This document shows, piece by piece, positions 1 to 11,244 of a DNA stretch of 64,000 nt. The notes beneath the pieces were generated by a model that saw nothing but the letters and a program-made list of their open reading frames with translations, made no database searches and had not been told where the DNA came from. This DNA is from Lutraria lutraria. Taxonomy: Eukaryota; Mollusca; Bivalvia; Venerida; Mactridae. Position numbers and translations under genes: made by a program. Every line of letters begins with the position of its first letter. Within the stretch, counting starts at the first letter, position 1. The stretch lies in contig OZ026842.1 in NCBI GenBank assembly GCA_964023205.1, positions 36,223,501 to 36,287,500 on the forward strand, written 5' to 3'.

Positions 1-346
1 GTCTCATAAGAAAAAATATATCTTGAATAAATGAATAACAAATCAGACGCCGTAAATACTCCGAGACAAAAATCATCCGATTCAACCATCAAATCGATCC
101 ACACAACCATCAAATCGACCCACACAACCATTAAATCGAAGTTCTTGTATTTCTATCCACTATCGGTTGTTTTTAATGTTCCTTTGCATTTACAAAGCGA
201 CTTCACGTACGAGAATTAAGTTCCGGTCTGTTGTAGCTTTAGAGAACACTTTCTTTTTTATGCTTCTTTTCGAAGAAAAGGGTGTATATTGTTTTGCCCA
301 TGTCGGTCAGTCGGTCGGTCCGTCCATAACCAAACCATGTCCAACT

Positions 347-1010
347 AATAACTGGAGAATGATTTGGCCTAGGCTATTCAGATGTGGTCGGGAGGTTGGT
401 CATCACATGTAGATGACACGTATTGATTTGAGGTCAGCACATCAAAGGTGAAGGTCGCAGTGACCTTCAGCTAAAACACTGCCCGATCAATAACTAAAGA
501 GCAATTTTGCCTAGGCCCTTCAGATTTGCCTATAGGTCATTGGTCATTACATATAGATGACCCCTATTGAGGTCAGTACGTCAATGGTCAAGGTCACAGT
601 GACCTTCAGTGAACTTCAGCTATAAAACCTTGTTCGACCAATAACTAGAGAACGATTTTGCCTCGGCTCTTCAGATTTGGTTGGGAGGTTGCTCATCGCA
701 TTCAGATGACCCCTATTGATTTTGAGGTCAGTATGCCAAAGATCAAGGACACAGTGACCCTCAGCACAAAAAAATCTTACCAATTACTGGAGTACGATTT
801 CGCATAGGCTCTGCAGATTTGGTTGGGAGGCTAGTCATTACATGCAGATGACTCCTATTGATTATGAGGTCAGTACGTCAAAGGTCAAGATCACGGTGAC
901 CTTCAGTACAAAAACCTTGTCTGACAAAGAACTAGCGTGTGTTGGGATGTTGATCACTGTATGTAGACGACTCCTACTGATTTAGGTCAAAATTCGAGGT
1001 GTTACTATCT
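347..1010. repeat. Degenerate tandem array, about 140-bp units
   Basis: About five units begin near 347, 488, 639, 781 and 925. Each opens with a version of 'ataactggagaacgatttt', continues through 'cttcagattt..ggttgggaggtt', 'cattacatgcagatgac', 'cctattgattttgaggtcagta', and closes with an inverted repeat of the form AAGGTCA-CAG-TGACCTT. Units differ by substitutions and small indels, so the array is old. It is preceded by a CGGTC-rich stretch (301-322). I know similar sequence only as a common dispersed repeat of bivalve genomes (recalled, not checked). Confidence 0.85.
590..606. promoter_or_regulatory. Perfect nuclear-receptor IR3 (ERE-type) palindrome
   Basis: The 17 bases AAGGTCACAGTGACCTT are a perfect inverted repeat of AGGTCA with a 3-nt spacer, which is the consensus estrogen response element. 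Degenerate versions lie at the same place in the other repeat units (451-467, 745-761, 887-903). The match is direct; binding in vivo is not shown. Confidence 0.5.
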
Positions 1011-1974
1011 GGTTGGCCATTAGGGGGCATTCGTGTTTCACAAACATTTATTGTTTAATGGATACAACGGTCTCAAAACGCAATCAAACTGACAGAATGT
1101 TCTCTAAAACCACAACTGAGAAGAAATCTGAGGACAGTAGACAAATCATAGAAAAATATGGTACGCAGCGAATGAAAAAATGAACGCAAATAAAAATGAT
1201 TTATTGATGGACTTGGTCCATTAATCTCACAATAGTGACTAGATATCAGGGAGTTCGCAATGTGATAACGCCATTCAATGGAACATTCAATGGTCAATGA
1301 CATTAGGAATATACTGATAAAAAAAATCAGGATACATTTCGACATGTCTGACTTGATCAACTAGTTACGAGTAAACAGACATATGAAATTTGTCCAAGCA
1401 CCTTTGGTTACCCACTAGTCTCTCCTAAAAGGGTAAAACATTGAACACTTGGATATAAACTTTGCACTAATGTCATGAACTTCTTCCAAAAAAGGTCAAA
1501 ATAAATACAATTTTGAAATGTTTGGCTATTACGAACAAATTTGCTTTTAAATGATCAGAATGATGAACACATGCAATCCATGGCTGAATAAATTAAGCTA
1601 AACAAAGTAACACAGAAAATATCAACTGAGACATCAAATGATACATTTGTAAAATGGTTATACAGAGTAAGATAAAAATGTTCAATAATGAACAAATGAA
1701 TGCTTGTACGAATCTGATGAAATGAGTATCGTATCATATGGTCTACTCATTCCAATGTATAAAATGTACATCACGTATTCAACGAATACACAATTATAAA
1801 CACATTATTACAGATAAAGTGATCATAAATTCATTTAAATCACGCAATCGACAGATCTAAATGTTATTTGATACATAAGGTATTGTTATATATGTAAATG
1901 CATATGCATGGTGTCACATGACACTTGTTTAAATTTTGATATTACTTGAAACGAAATAGTTGAAAGTATTCGTA
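1011..1974. other. No gene seen (1.0-1.97 kb)
   Basis: AT-rich sequence between the tandem array and a small foldback element. No coding frame with recognisable homology is visible. On the minus strand two AATAAA-type signals (plus-strand TTTATT near 1048 and 1199) could serve the 3' end of the BIR gene. Confidence 0.5.
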
Positions 1975-2113
1975 CAGTCAAATCTGTGTATGTTTCCACT
2001 ACCGAATAAAGGTCATCTTTGGTTTATGGCCATTCTTTTGATTATTTGAATAAGGACCACCTGTCAAAAAGGACCACATTTTATCCTTCCCATGGATGAC
2101 CTTTGTTTGACTG
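1975..2113. mobile_element. Small foldback MITE, CAGTCAAA..TTTGACTG ends
   Basis: The ends are inverted repeats (CAGTCAAATCTGTG on the left, TTTGTTTGACTG on the right), and inside is 'aaggaccacctgtcaaaaaggaccaca'. A relative lies at 47705-47865. The left end abuts TA. The end sequence resembles pogo/Tigger-type MITEs, but that placement is inference. Confidence 0.5.
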
Positions 2114-2164
2114 CACGTATATCTCAAATCTTGTAATCATTTAGATTCATCCGTTGAAACTGAA

Positions 2165-3784
2165 CTAATATTGCTGGAATCTCTGAAAATAAAATGTTAA
2201 ATAAATGTTGACTTTGCTCCAGGATTGTGAAATTAAGATAAATCCTCAATAAATCAATGAATTAGCTGAACAATGTAAAAATATAATTTATACACCATAT
2301 CAATGTATCCATGTACTATTCTAATCACGCACGATAAGTCTTAAGGCTTGAATGCAGAAATGACAAAACAATATGAAATTATTTTACTTTCAAATAGCAA
2401 TGGTTCACCTGCTCAGATTTATTTGAACCACACTGATCTACCAACATACGTCAATGCTCCAAAGGTATCATTTATCGTTAGAATAGACATTTTATTATTT
2501 ACTTAGAATTTCTTTTAAAACGTTTTAATTGTTTGTTTTTATTGCTCGTTATAACGAATCAAACAAGAATGTAATGTTTACTTACTGGACATTCCGGGTG
2601 TAACATCATGTGTTCGGCTAAAGGATCCTCATCCGGTTTGAAGTCGTACATGGTCTTCCCGCATACAACACATTCTACCATATCATAAACGAGACCCCCG
2701 TCCCTGCCTGGCGACGGTCCTGAAAAGATCATTGATAAGTGCAGACGTGATCTCCTACGACTGGGGATCATTTGACAGCACAGAATTGTAGACCCCGATC
2801 TCAAACCAGTGTATCGACATAAGAAGCCCTGGGGATCTATAATTTATCAGGTATGTGAAGTGAATCTACGGAAGTTGTTAATGAAATTATCACGATAACA
2901 TACAGCAGAGTAATCAAAGTAAATCTTAGAAATAATTATACTACCGAACCCACGAAAGCCGATGCCACTTTGTCTACCACAGAACACAAAGCAGGGAGTT
3001 GGGGAAATACGTATGTACATATTAGAATATGAACAGTGAAACAAAGAGGAGAATAATGATATTTCCTTTGGTTTTCATCTGTTTCTCTGTTAACAAGATA
3101 TATTCGACTTTCAGATTAGATCGGGAATAATTTCAAGTTACCTTTATACTTCATGCCAGCCGTTGCCATTACTTTGGCATTTAGTTCTGATGGCCAGTTC
3201 GGATGCATGAAGCTTTTAATCCGCTCTATATACTCCTTATCAAGTATCATTGGCCATTGGTCAGTCTTGCCTGTGATAAGTAGAAAGTCGTCTTGGTTAT
3301 TGCTGGGCTGGTAATAATGAAGCACACCTCTTTGTTGATCATTGGCAACACCTTCCGACGAAACAATCTTAGAGACCAGAAATGACTCTTTAGATCCAGA
3401 TACCAAGACTTTATTGGAACTATTGATGTCTAATTCTTCCCGAGAATCAGATTGGGATTGGGAACCGACGTTCTCACGATTATATAAGCATACATCGTGT
3501 CTGGATTGGACATCTGCTTCTTCTTGTTGATTGCTCTGTTTAGGACCGACTTTGAGTACAGTCCGGAAGTTCCATTGGCTTCCAGAAATTGCCAACGTCT
3601 GTAAGTCTGTTGTTTCGTCAGTTGGACGTTGGATTTGTCTATTAAATGACACACTCATGTCATCCTGTTCCATATCTATATGCTCATTTCTTCGTACATC
3701 TGACATTTTGCTGAAATTAGATCGAATATAAGTACACGCACTAGTATTCATTCTGTGTTTGTTTAGCATTGTTTTTCCAAGCAT
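2165..3784 (-). CDS. BIR-domain (IAP-family) protein, three exons
   Basis: Model on the minus strand: exon 1 3784-3142, exon 2 2719-2586, exon 3 2182-2165 with stop; 264 residues. Exon 1 ends AAAG|gtaact, exon 2 begins after ttttcag and ends CCA|gtaagt, exon 3 begins after attttcag; all phases agree. Residues about 1-190 are Ser/Gln/Asp-rich with no domain I recognise. The C-terminal third is a baculoviral IAP repeat: an Arg and 'SFMHPNWP' open it, followed by 'ELNAKVMATAGMKY', then CVVC, 16 residues, His, six residues, Cys (C-x2-C-x16-H-x6-C), the canonical zinc ligands. The exon 1/2 join falls inside the BIR, which supports the splice. Single BIR domains bind caspases or IAP-binding motifs; no RING follows. 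The protein ends five residues after the last zinc Cys ('RFQQY'), so exon 3 is the least certain part. Start could instead be Met at 'MSDVRRNEHIDM'. Confidence 0.8.
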
Positions 3785-5561
3785 TTAAATCATTGCAAAG
3801 AATACTAGATGATGTTTAACTATATACAATTCACTTTAAATTCACTATGTCAGTTCCATGTAACTTCAATGCTATCATTACGACTGTATACTATTTTTTA
3901 TCAAAAGCATGGCGAATTTAGAATCATACAGTTGCCAAAAGTCTCCACTTTTGAGAATTAGCTATTACTATCACAAATGCTTATACACTTAGTCAATTCA
4001 ATTTGGTATTTAGTTCTTAACTGCTGATTCCTTTAAACTAATCTTTTGATCATTATTTTTAGGCTAATAACCACTGCATTGTTATGAATACAAGTCACCA
4101 CTCTCAAATTGTGCGAAAATTACCGCAAATTGTCACATACGGTATATATTTTGAAAGTTTTCTTCAATTGACACGAATTAGTTGTCTTTGAAAGATTTTA
4201 CTACGTACCAATGTTTATTTATTTGAACAGAACTCTGGTAAACCTATAACTAGTATTTAATTATTTTATTGCGTATTTATATAAGTATCATGTCTTATAT
4301 TTTTGTATCTTGGTGACCTTTTTGTACTTATGTAAGATATAAGAGTTTTTTTCACATGTAATAATAGTACACAGATTAAAATGTATGTTATGTATTTATA
4401 CAACTGTTGTATCTCATAATGTTGTAACTTGACTTTTCATTTTTTTTACTTTTGTTTCAATTTGTTCTTATTTCCTTTCAATTTGTGAGGTACATGTGGG
4501 ATGGATCCCCGACCCTCATGCTACCATTGACGGGGACAATAAAGTTAATATATAATTAAGAAATTATATATTTATTTTATTCTTTTTGTAATATTTTCTT
4601 CTGATTACCGTAAACAATATTATCGTTCATTTTTAGGCTTGCATGATAGAAATGTGTATATATTTTATTTTAACGCTGCTATTGTTGACGAAGCATGATG
4701 AATTATTGGTATATTTATTGTACAAATGTATGAGTTTTATATGAGAACACGTTCATGAGCTGTTTCCTAAATAATTTAAATCCTAATTCAAAAAATTCAG
4801 GACACAAACAGTTACTGGATCATTCTATAATAGTTTGTTTCCTGAAATGTAAAAGAGTTAAACAAATGTCTCCTTGTCATGTTTTCAAAATAAAAATTAT
4901 CTACTATGCGGCTCCACATTATTTGAAAGAGCTCAGAATATCATCCATTCTTATAGAACTAGATTTGATTAATCAATATGGCTATTCGTCAGTCCATAAA
5001 GATCTATGACCTTTGACATCATGTGCTCACTTATGAATCATTACTAGTCGCAAAAAAACATCAGCAATTTTGGCTGTTTTTAGGATCAGAAATGATAAAC
5101 ATCACTTTAGAACTTAGATATTTGGGTGGTTTTTTTTGGGGTGTATTTAATAGTAATTGTAATACTAGATTTCTGAATTATACTTGCGTCACTAGTTTTT
5201 ATATCTAATTAAGTTGTCTTCCGTGGTCTATGGTCAAGTCAGACAAAGCCAAATAGTAAGTAAAATCAAAGTAGTTCAGCTTGTTTATATTTGAAGAAGT
5301 AAGGAACGTGAGTGTTTCAAGAAACAATTAAGCACACATTCCCTTTATGTTCTCTTCTTTCAAGTGAATTTATTCCACGGAGAAAATAATTAAATTAGAT
5401 ACATTATATAGTATAATCATCGAACATGTGTTCCAAACGCCTCGTTTTTTTATGCCAAATCTAAACAACATATTATTAACCAATTAGGTTTGTTTCGTTA
5501 CAGCACACCCAGGCTCGATGGAATGATGCTGATTGGGTATCAGCAGAGCTAGACAATAAAT
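3785..5561. other. Upstream of BIR gene; one probable LINE 3' tail
   Basis: No coding exon recognised. 4491-4560 reads 'gtgaggtacatgtgggatgg...ggggacaataaagttaatata', typical of a decayed LINE 3' end with an AATAAA and a short A/T tail. The rest is AT-rich and could hold 5'UTR or intron of the BIR gene. Confidence 0.4.
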
Positions 5562-5592
5562 TGACTCCGCCCCTAGCCAATCAGCAACCCGG
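5560..5592 (-). promoter_or_regulatory. GC box plus CCAAT box, candidate promoter
   Basis: On the plus strand 'ctccgcccctagccaatcagcaaccc' contains an Sp1-type GC box (CCGCCCC) five bases from a strong NF-Y site (CCAATCAG). It lies about 1.8 kb upstream of the BIR gene start codon, and on the minus strand reads ATTGG then GGGGCGG in the usual core-promoter order. Assignment to that gene is inference. Confidence 0.35.
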
Positions 5593-7000
5593 AATCTGTC
5601 ATATCTATACCGATGTTTCCAGACTCGATCAATGTTCTATGAACTCCAGAGTCGTACTGCGAATTATTTCATTCATGATTTTCGTGTATTCAAAGATTTT
5701 TGCACGAAATTTCGTGATAGTATCAGTTAAAGAGCAGCGGCTCATAACTTTTTCTCTATATGGTATTTTTTCAAGTTTTATGATGGATGATGAAAATGAG
5801 TCCTAGTGAATTCGAAGATCAAATTACAGTTTGTGTATGAGCTATTTCCTATTTCTAGAGGCAATTAACATAGTATATAAAGAGCTGATGTAATGCTGGC
5901 AGTAAAATACGGATAATAGATTTTACATGATTTCTGAGTTTTAACGGTGCTATAAGCATAAAATGTATGTAGGACTATCCTAAATACAGTTTCTATTGTA
6001 TAATAAGGCCACCGGCCCATACACAAATATACATGTACATGCACAAAGTGAAACATAGAGAAGGTCATATGCAATTACAGTGGTCTGAATTACATTACAC
6101 ACATGTAGTTTTACATTTTGTTATACATCCCATAGTTATGTACAAATATCCATACAAAACAAAAACAAAAACAGAAAAAATATATGCACGTATACATTGA
6201 ATAGAATGAATTTAACCTAGAGATGGTCATATACAAATACAATGGTAATTTCAAATAGAGAAGAACATATAAATTTACATTTTGTATTAAACATCAAACA
6301 TAAATTACTGTGTACCCAATAATGATTCTCTTACCTGATGAATCGATCAGTATATGCCGGTATGTGAGTACATATGAAATTTAATTTTTATGATATGAGT
6401 TACTCAGTTAAAAGGTAAATAGCTCCAAAACATTTAATTATGAGTATGTAAAATGGATATTTGATGATAAATGAATAACATCGTTCCGGGTTAATAAAAA
6501 TATTACCTGATTTGAATATTATTGCAATGTGATTTAAATGACATAAACAGTGTAAATAATACGGTGAATTCATTCACCAGAGTTGTTAGGGAGGTTGTAG
6601 ATCCTCTTTATCTTAAACATTGGAGTAAAATTCATAGATTTAAAATTACAGAAATTGATGATTCATTTAAATGGTACGTTTGATTTTGATTGCAGGGAAG
6701 CAAAGCACTTGTATTGTACTTAATAATACACATACTTGGTCTAATCAATTATAATTGGTTCAACTTAGACAAGTCATAAAAGTATTGTTAAGAGAAAACT
6801 TAACTCTTTTAAATGGCACCCAACCCAAAAGTTTGAAAATTAAAAGAAGAGTAGGTCACGTGATTTTTGGGTTATCAGTTTAGAAAGCAACTCGTAGGGA
6901 GATAATAATTGCGAAATACTATTGAATAATTTTAGAATATAATTTTAAAAAAAAATGTTCTCTGAGGTACTTTTTTCTTTTAATAAGACAGTTGAAATTT
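5593..7000. other. No gene seen (5.6-7.0 kb)
   Basis: AT-rich sequence without recognisable exons or repeats. Short open frames (for example 5865-6074 on the minus strand) have no domain character. 6590-6700 has a weakly coding-like plus-strand stretch that could be more of the adjacent LINE relic. Confidence 0.4.
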
Positions 7001-7002
7001 AA

Positions 7003-7420
7003 CAATACTCATGATTTTAACGATTTTAGTCCTATATTTTCAGAATTGAATGGAAATATTACTTTACAGGAAGTATGTAAGGCAATTTCTATGCTTGAAG
7101 AAAGAAATAAAGCTGCTAATATAGATAATCTGTAAAATGAATATTTTCTGTTCATATAACAGATCCATTTAATCATATTTGAAAGTCTGGCTTTTCCACC
7201 CGAAATCTTGACAAGAGGTTGTATAATACAATTACATAAATCAAAGTACCGAGAGTACTGCCAGGAATGAAGTTTAAATGTGTTAGATAAAACCATCCTC
7301 TCGATCTTCAATGTTAGCAAGGACTTATATACATAAGTCCTTGATGTTAGTTAAATAAGCTTCTTGAATATTGTAATAAATGGGGTTTAGAAGTTAATGT
7401 AGACAAAAAAAATGCGCACA
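7003..7420 (+). pseudogene. LINE reverse-transcriptase relic
   Basis: Reading the plus strand from 7003 gives a linker typical of LINE ORF2 just before the RT ('SELNGNITLQEVCKAISML', 'NKAANIDNL'), then a stop, then 'IIFESLAFPPEIL' and 'GCIIQLHKSK', matching the RT entry motif (F-x-x-G-x-FP...G-x-IIPLHKKG). After a large deletion, 7355-7411 encodes 'LLEYCNKWGLEVNVDKK', the block that follows the catalytic FADD motif (compare 'YSHKWGLKINVNKTK' in the intact element at 15.3-18.7 kb). Several stops and deletions make it dead. A 26-bp palindrome with target duplications interrupts it at 7318. Confidence 0.7.
7318..7343. mobile_element. 26-bp micro-palindrome with 7-bp target duplication
   Basis: Two 11-bp arms (CAAGGACTTAT and ATAAGTCCTTG) flank the four bases ATAC. 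The palindrome is bounded on both sides by the direct repeat ATGTTAG (7311-7317 and 7344-7350), a perfect 7-bp target-site duplication. It sits inside a LINE relic. See the related unit at 7914-7949. Confidence 0.65.
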
Positions 7421-7486
7421 GGCAAAAGAACGAATTTATGACAAAATATTATGGGCAAACAGAAATTCTCCTTTTGTCGGGTGCCT

Positions 7487-7640
7487 GGCTGAGATGGGCC
7501 TACGGTAACCATTATTTAACTAGCTGGCGGCTCACCAATCGACCCCATCAGTTCTAACCTAGTTTCCACTGGGGTTCTCACCTTCGATCTCCTGCTTCGA
7601 AGGCGGACACCCTAACCATTTTGCCATAGTCGCGGTTACA
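7487..7640 (-). mobile_element. tRNA-headed SINE, minus orientation
   Basis: The reverse complement begins 'actatggcaaaatggttagg', a pol III A-box-like start, followed by a diverged B box ('gagatcgaaggtgagaacc'). A G/C-richer body ('cagctaggttagaactgatgg' is one part, read approximately) follows. No cloverleaf-quality acceptor stem is present, so it is a tRNA-derived repeat, not a tRNA gene. Confidence 0.4.
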
Positions 7641-7913
7641 TATGTACATGTGAACATCAGAACAAATTTAATTATCGTCCAAACCCAGTAGTAGTGTAGG
7701 GTATAAATAGACAAAAATACCTTGGGAAAGGGGTACTGATGCATGGGATGGGGGTGGTTTATTTAAACACCATGTTGCATAGCGGATGATGGCGAAACGA
7801 GAATTACAAAGAATCCCCTATAGTATGTCACATGACACTAAAATAGGTACTGCGAGGGGCGTCGCTGCTTGTAAGGTCTAAATGAAATTAAGAGACTATT
7901 ATATTATATATAC

Positions 7914-7949
7914 CAAGGACTTATATACATGTATGTATATAAGTCCTTG
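7914..7949. mobile_element. 36-bp micro-palindrome with 7-bp target duplication
   Basis: Two perfect 17-bp arms (CAAGGACTTATATACAT and its complement) surround the bases GT. It is flanked on both sides by TATATAC (7907-7913 and 7950-7956). The outer 11 bases of the arms are identical to the 7318-7343 unit, so both belong to one family. A decayed third member is at 22845-22878. Confidence 0.65.
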
Positions 7950-8385
7950 TATATACGTACACTCAGTAATAATTCGCAAGTAATCGCCTATTTGTTAATG
8001 ATAATCTTAATAAAAATTAATGATAACAGACGAATTTGAGTATAACAATAATTGTTTAGTATTTGTTTAAGTCTTAATTTGCATTATTTAATGCGTATGC
8101 AATTATTTTAATTCACTTAATTATATAATTCATTAAACAATTATATATATATACTTACATTTAACGATGTATCCGATCCTAATAATGTATAACAATGATG
8201 CAACACTTGTGAATACAAAACAAATATTTCTTTATTTGAGCAGCCGGTTAATTTGGCATGAAGCCAGATGTTGTGTCTCCTGTGTTTACATTCTTATCAC
8301 TTAATCGAACGAAACGTCTTATGTCGCTAGTATTTTGTTGATTTAATATGGATATTAAATAGTAGAATGTTTAGAGGACCCCAAG

Positions 8386-8515
8386 GTTGAGTGGTTATGA
8401 TTTCTGACTAGTAAGCACTGTTGCGAATTCGAATCCCACCCAGTACAAACATTCACATGTTTGGAAGCTGTCCAGCTGGCCTACGAAAGGTCGGTAGTTC
8501 AACCTAGTGATCATA
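8386..8515 (+). mobile_element. tRNA-headed SINE fragment
   Basis: 'aaggttgagtggttatgatttctga' resembles an A box and D-arm, and 'cgaattcgaatccc' a B box (GWTCRAnnC). The body 'ctggcctacgaaaggtcggtagttcaacc' follows. Probably a SINE head with part of its body. Confidence 0.45.
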
Positions 8516-9493
8516 ATCGATTATCGATTCAATCGGTTGGGTACAATCGATAACTTCACGATTAATAATCGGCTGAGCCAGGAATAGTTTTATGAACTGA
8601 CGACAAGGAAAAATTGACAATTATATTACACTTTTATCCCAGTGAAAAAGGGAGTTAAGCTTTTACACGTATTTTTGTATATGTTTAGAACTTATAAAAA
8701 TCCAATGTCTTCGCGTAATGATATTGCAAAACAGTCTTTCCTAGTTTACTAACTAACTGTGAAGAGATACAATGCAAACACATGGTATCAAGTTCCCCGC
8801 AAGTCATAAGCCAGCCGTTAGATCAAGGTTAAACGCAATCGAGCGTAATTCAGTACATGTATTTGGTGAAGAAAGATCTTATTTCCTACTTACATTCCTA
8901 TTGTTCAAGGCTAAATACTTGTAATATCTCCTCTTTGTTTCAAGTTGATATTAACACTTGTTTAAAGGCTGTTTTTCATGGATTTTATGATAAACGTTCT
9001 ATCTATATAAAGGTTAAAAATGAACATACCGTACCTTGGATGAAAATCATATTAGCCTTAACACCAAGTTTCTAAGATCAAAGTGAACGTTATATTTGTT
9101 AAGCGATGTGTACTCGTATACGCAATTCGTGGAGAATATTGGAATTTGGCACCATGGTGGCATTGGAACTCGTAGAGATAGGCTAGTAATTACGACAGGA
9201 AGGCCCCTTACTGGTCATAATTTTAGGGTTTTACTCTATCTACAAGAGCGATTCTGTTCCTATTTTAGAATTGTGGTTTTGATCTTGCTTTTGTGAAGTT
9301 TTATTTGATTATGGTACATGTACATTCAACGAAGTCAACAACGAAGAGCGTAAAACATAGCAGTACATGATAACATGAATGATGTATAAACTGTTAAAGA
9401 CATATCAAACTATTCCTTAATGTTAAACGAAAATGCACATTACCTTATAAACATTTCACTCTATTCTAAGTTAAAATGTTAAAGCTCAAATCC
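8516..9493. other. No gene seen (8.5-9.5 kb)
   Basis: 8516-8580 is rich in ATCGAT-type steps (repeated 'aatcgat'). Open frames at 8857-9075 and 9096-9296 have no recognisable domain or splice partner and are treated as chance. Confidence 0.4.
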
Positions 9494-9672
9494 TAGACCG
9501 CGGCCGTGGTCCAGTGATTTGTAACTCGACAACCGGGTTCGATGAAAATTTGACTAAATGTCGATTCTACTCCACGTTGGTAAGTTAGTACTGGTTAGAA
9601 TACAGTCCCGGAAAACTGGTAAGGTGAACCGACCGCCGTATATAGCTGAACGGCGCTAAACCCAGATAAAAA
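9494..9672 (+). mobile_element. SINE, tRNA head plus shared molluscan-type core
   Basis: The head has 'ccgtggtccagtgattt' (A box) and 'ccgggttcgatga' (B box). The body contains 'ttagtactggttagaatac', 'aactggtaaggtgaaccgac' and 'gaacggcgctaaaccc'. The body is shared in reverse at 12066-12294 and, more diverged, at 23080-23335. The layout fits V-core-type molluscan SINEs such as RUDI (family name from memory). Confidence 0.65.
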
Positions 9673-10321
9673 AATAATATTTTTATAAAGCTCAAACCCA
9701 TTTCTAAAAATGAAAACATTTTAAAATCCGAAAGATAACAAAATTTACATTTTATTAATTTCCTGTTTAATTATGTTGCGTCAGTTTTATTTTTACCGTA
9801 ATGAATGTAATGTGATCAAATTTCTTTAATACAATGTAATTGTAAGTATTAGCTATTATTTAAGCGACGCACATTTGATGTCACACATGACTGTCGGCCC
9901 GGAACAATAATCCTCCGATCTAAGAGTATCATTTGTATTTAAAAGTACACTTCCTGTATACAATAGGCAGACAAAGACAGACAGATGGTACTTGACAGAA
10001 TGTATTTTATCAAGCTTTTGCCTACATATCGATTAGATGAATAGTGATTGGTGAAATGACTCAAGTCATACATTATTATGTCTCTATTTATCGAAATCAT
10101 GTGTACATTTTGTATTTATTTCGGGCAATACTTCATACAACATGTTCATACTGTTCAACTTTGAAAAAAAGCACCACAGAAGTTATCATGGCGAGACGAA
10201 TTTTGTTCACAGGTCGTTACCATTTCCATATATATATATATGTGTGTGTTAAAATGTTAAAAAATATCCGAGTCAAGCAAATTATATATATATACATCGT
10301 ATATGCATTTTGATTTTTATG
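9673..10321. other. No gene seen (9.7-10.3 kb)
   Basis: AT-rich sequence with a short (TA)n/(TG)n microsatellite near 10229-10250 and another TA tract near 10285. No coding exon recognised. Confidence 0.4.
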
Positions 10322-10656
10322 GGTGATCATTGGTGAAGCTGTAACGCGCTGGACTACTAAACAAAAGGTCCTGGGTTCGATTCTCGGCTCCGCATTTCGA
10401 AATTCTCAGAAACGCTTTTTCAGTGTCTCCGTTCTAACTATTAAGCCAAGTACTGTGTCTAGAAAATCACAGGAAAATGGCAAGGGTGTATCGGTGCTTT
10501 ACACGGGGCACGATAAAGAACCAGGAAAACTATTCGAAAAGTGTAGGGATACAATTGCCCGGTTTTCATATATCTCATCTTTCAATCTCTCTGGGGCGAC
10601 TCTGAGAAAACCATATCTGTCGAATGGACCGTTAAACAACATATGAATAAATAAAT
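10322..10656 (+). mobile_element. Second SINE family, full-length-like copy
   Basis: Head: 'ttggtgaagctgtaacgcgc' (A box) and 'ctgggttcgattctcggc' (canonical B box, GGTTCGATTCTC). Body: 'cggggcacgataaagaacc', 'gtagggatacaattgcccgg' and 'ctctggggcgactctgagaa'. The tail is (ATAA)n, 'ataaataaataaat'. A 3'-part copy in the opposite orientation is at 21368-21560. The open frame across it (10323-10646) is an accident of the repeat. Confidence 0.65.
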
Positions 10657-11213
10657 AAATTTAATTTTATGATAGAAACTGGTTCTCAAAAAAAAAAAAC
10701 TACAAAGAATTTCATAATCTTTAAAATGCCACCAATCAAGACCTACCAATTCCAAATTCACGCAACACATGGAGAGGATAAAACACATTCTCCCATAGAA
10801 ACCACATAGTCGGTCTGAAGCAAAAGTCGCCGCCCGGGGGGGGGGGGGGGTAAACACGCCTAGTTCAATGGACTTGACATCAAACTTTCACCCAAGGAGA
10901 AAATACAGAATTTTTAATTTGAATAGAAGACAGACAAATGGAATATAATCACCATTAATTCATTTCTTTTTTTCAAAGATGTATTCGTTTAGTTAATATC
11001 ACGTATTAATTGCGATCAGAAACAATAGTATTCGACACCTGCCGTCTGATGAATATCCGGAAAGTGAAACTTAGCGACAGACAGACAAACCATTGAAAAA
11101 CTACGAATAATGTCAAGTGTTGATATAAAAGTAAGGAGTGACTAGTAGCATCTCAAACATCTGGCTAATTGTCGCGTGCATTAAGGATGACTATTTTCAA
11201 AACCTGACGACTA

Positions 11214-11244
<31 letters not shown>

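Noticed and set aside
10322..10400. Possible tRNA genes with good B boxes (also 12220-12294, 45440-45530, 54886-54940)
   Set aside because: Acceptor stems do not pair, box spacing is off in some, and each is joined to a SINE body or truncated; they are tRNA-derived repeat heads.
11217..11244. Long A run as the tail of a retroposed gene copy
   Set aside because: The sequence upstream has no recognisable transcript or element and no flanking duplication is evident.
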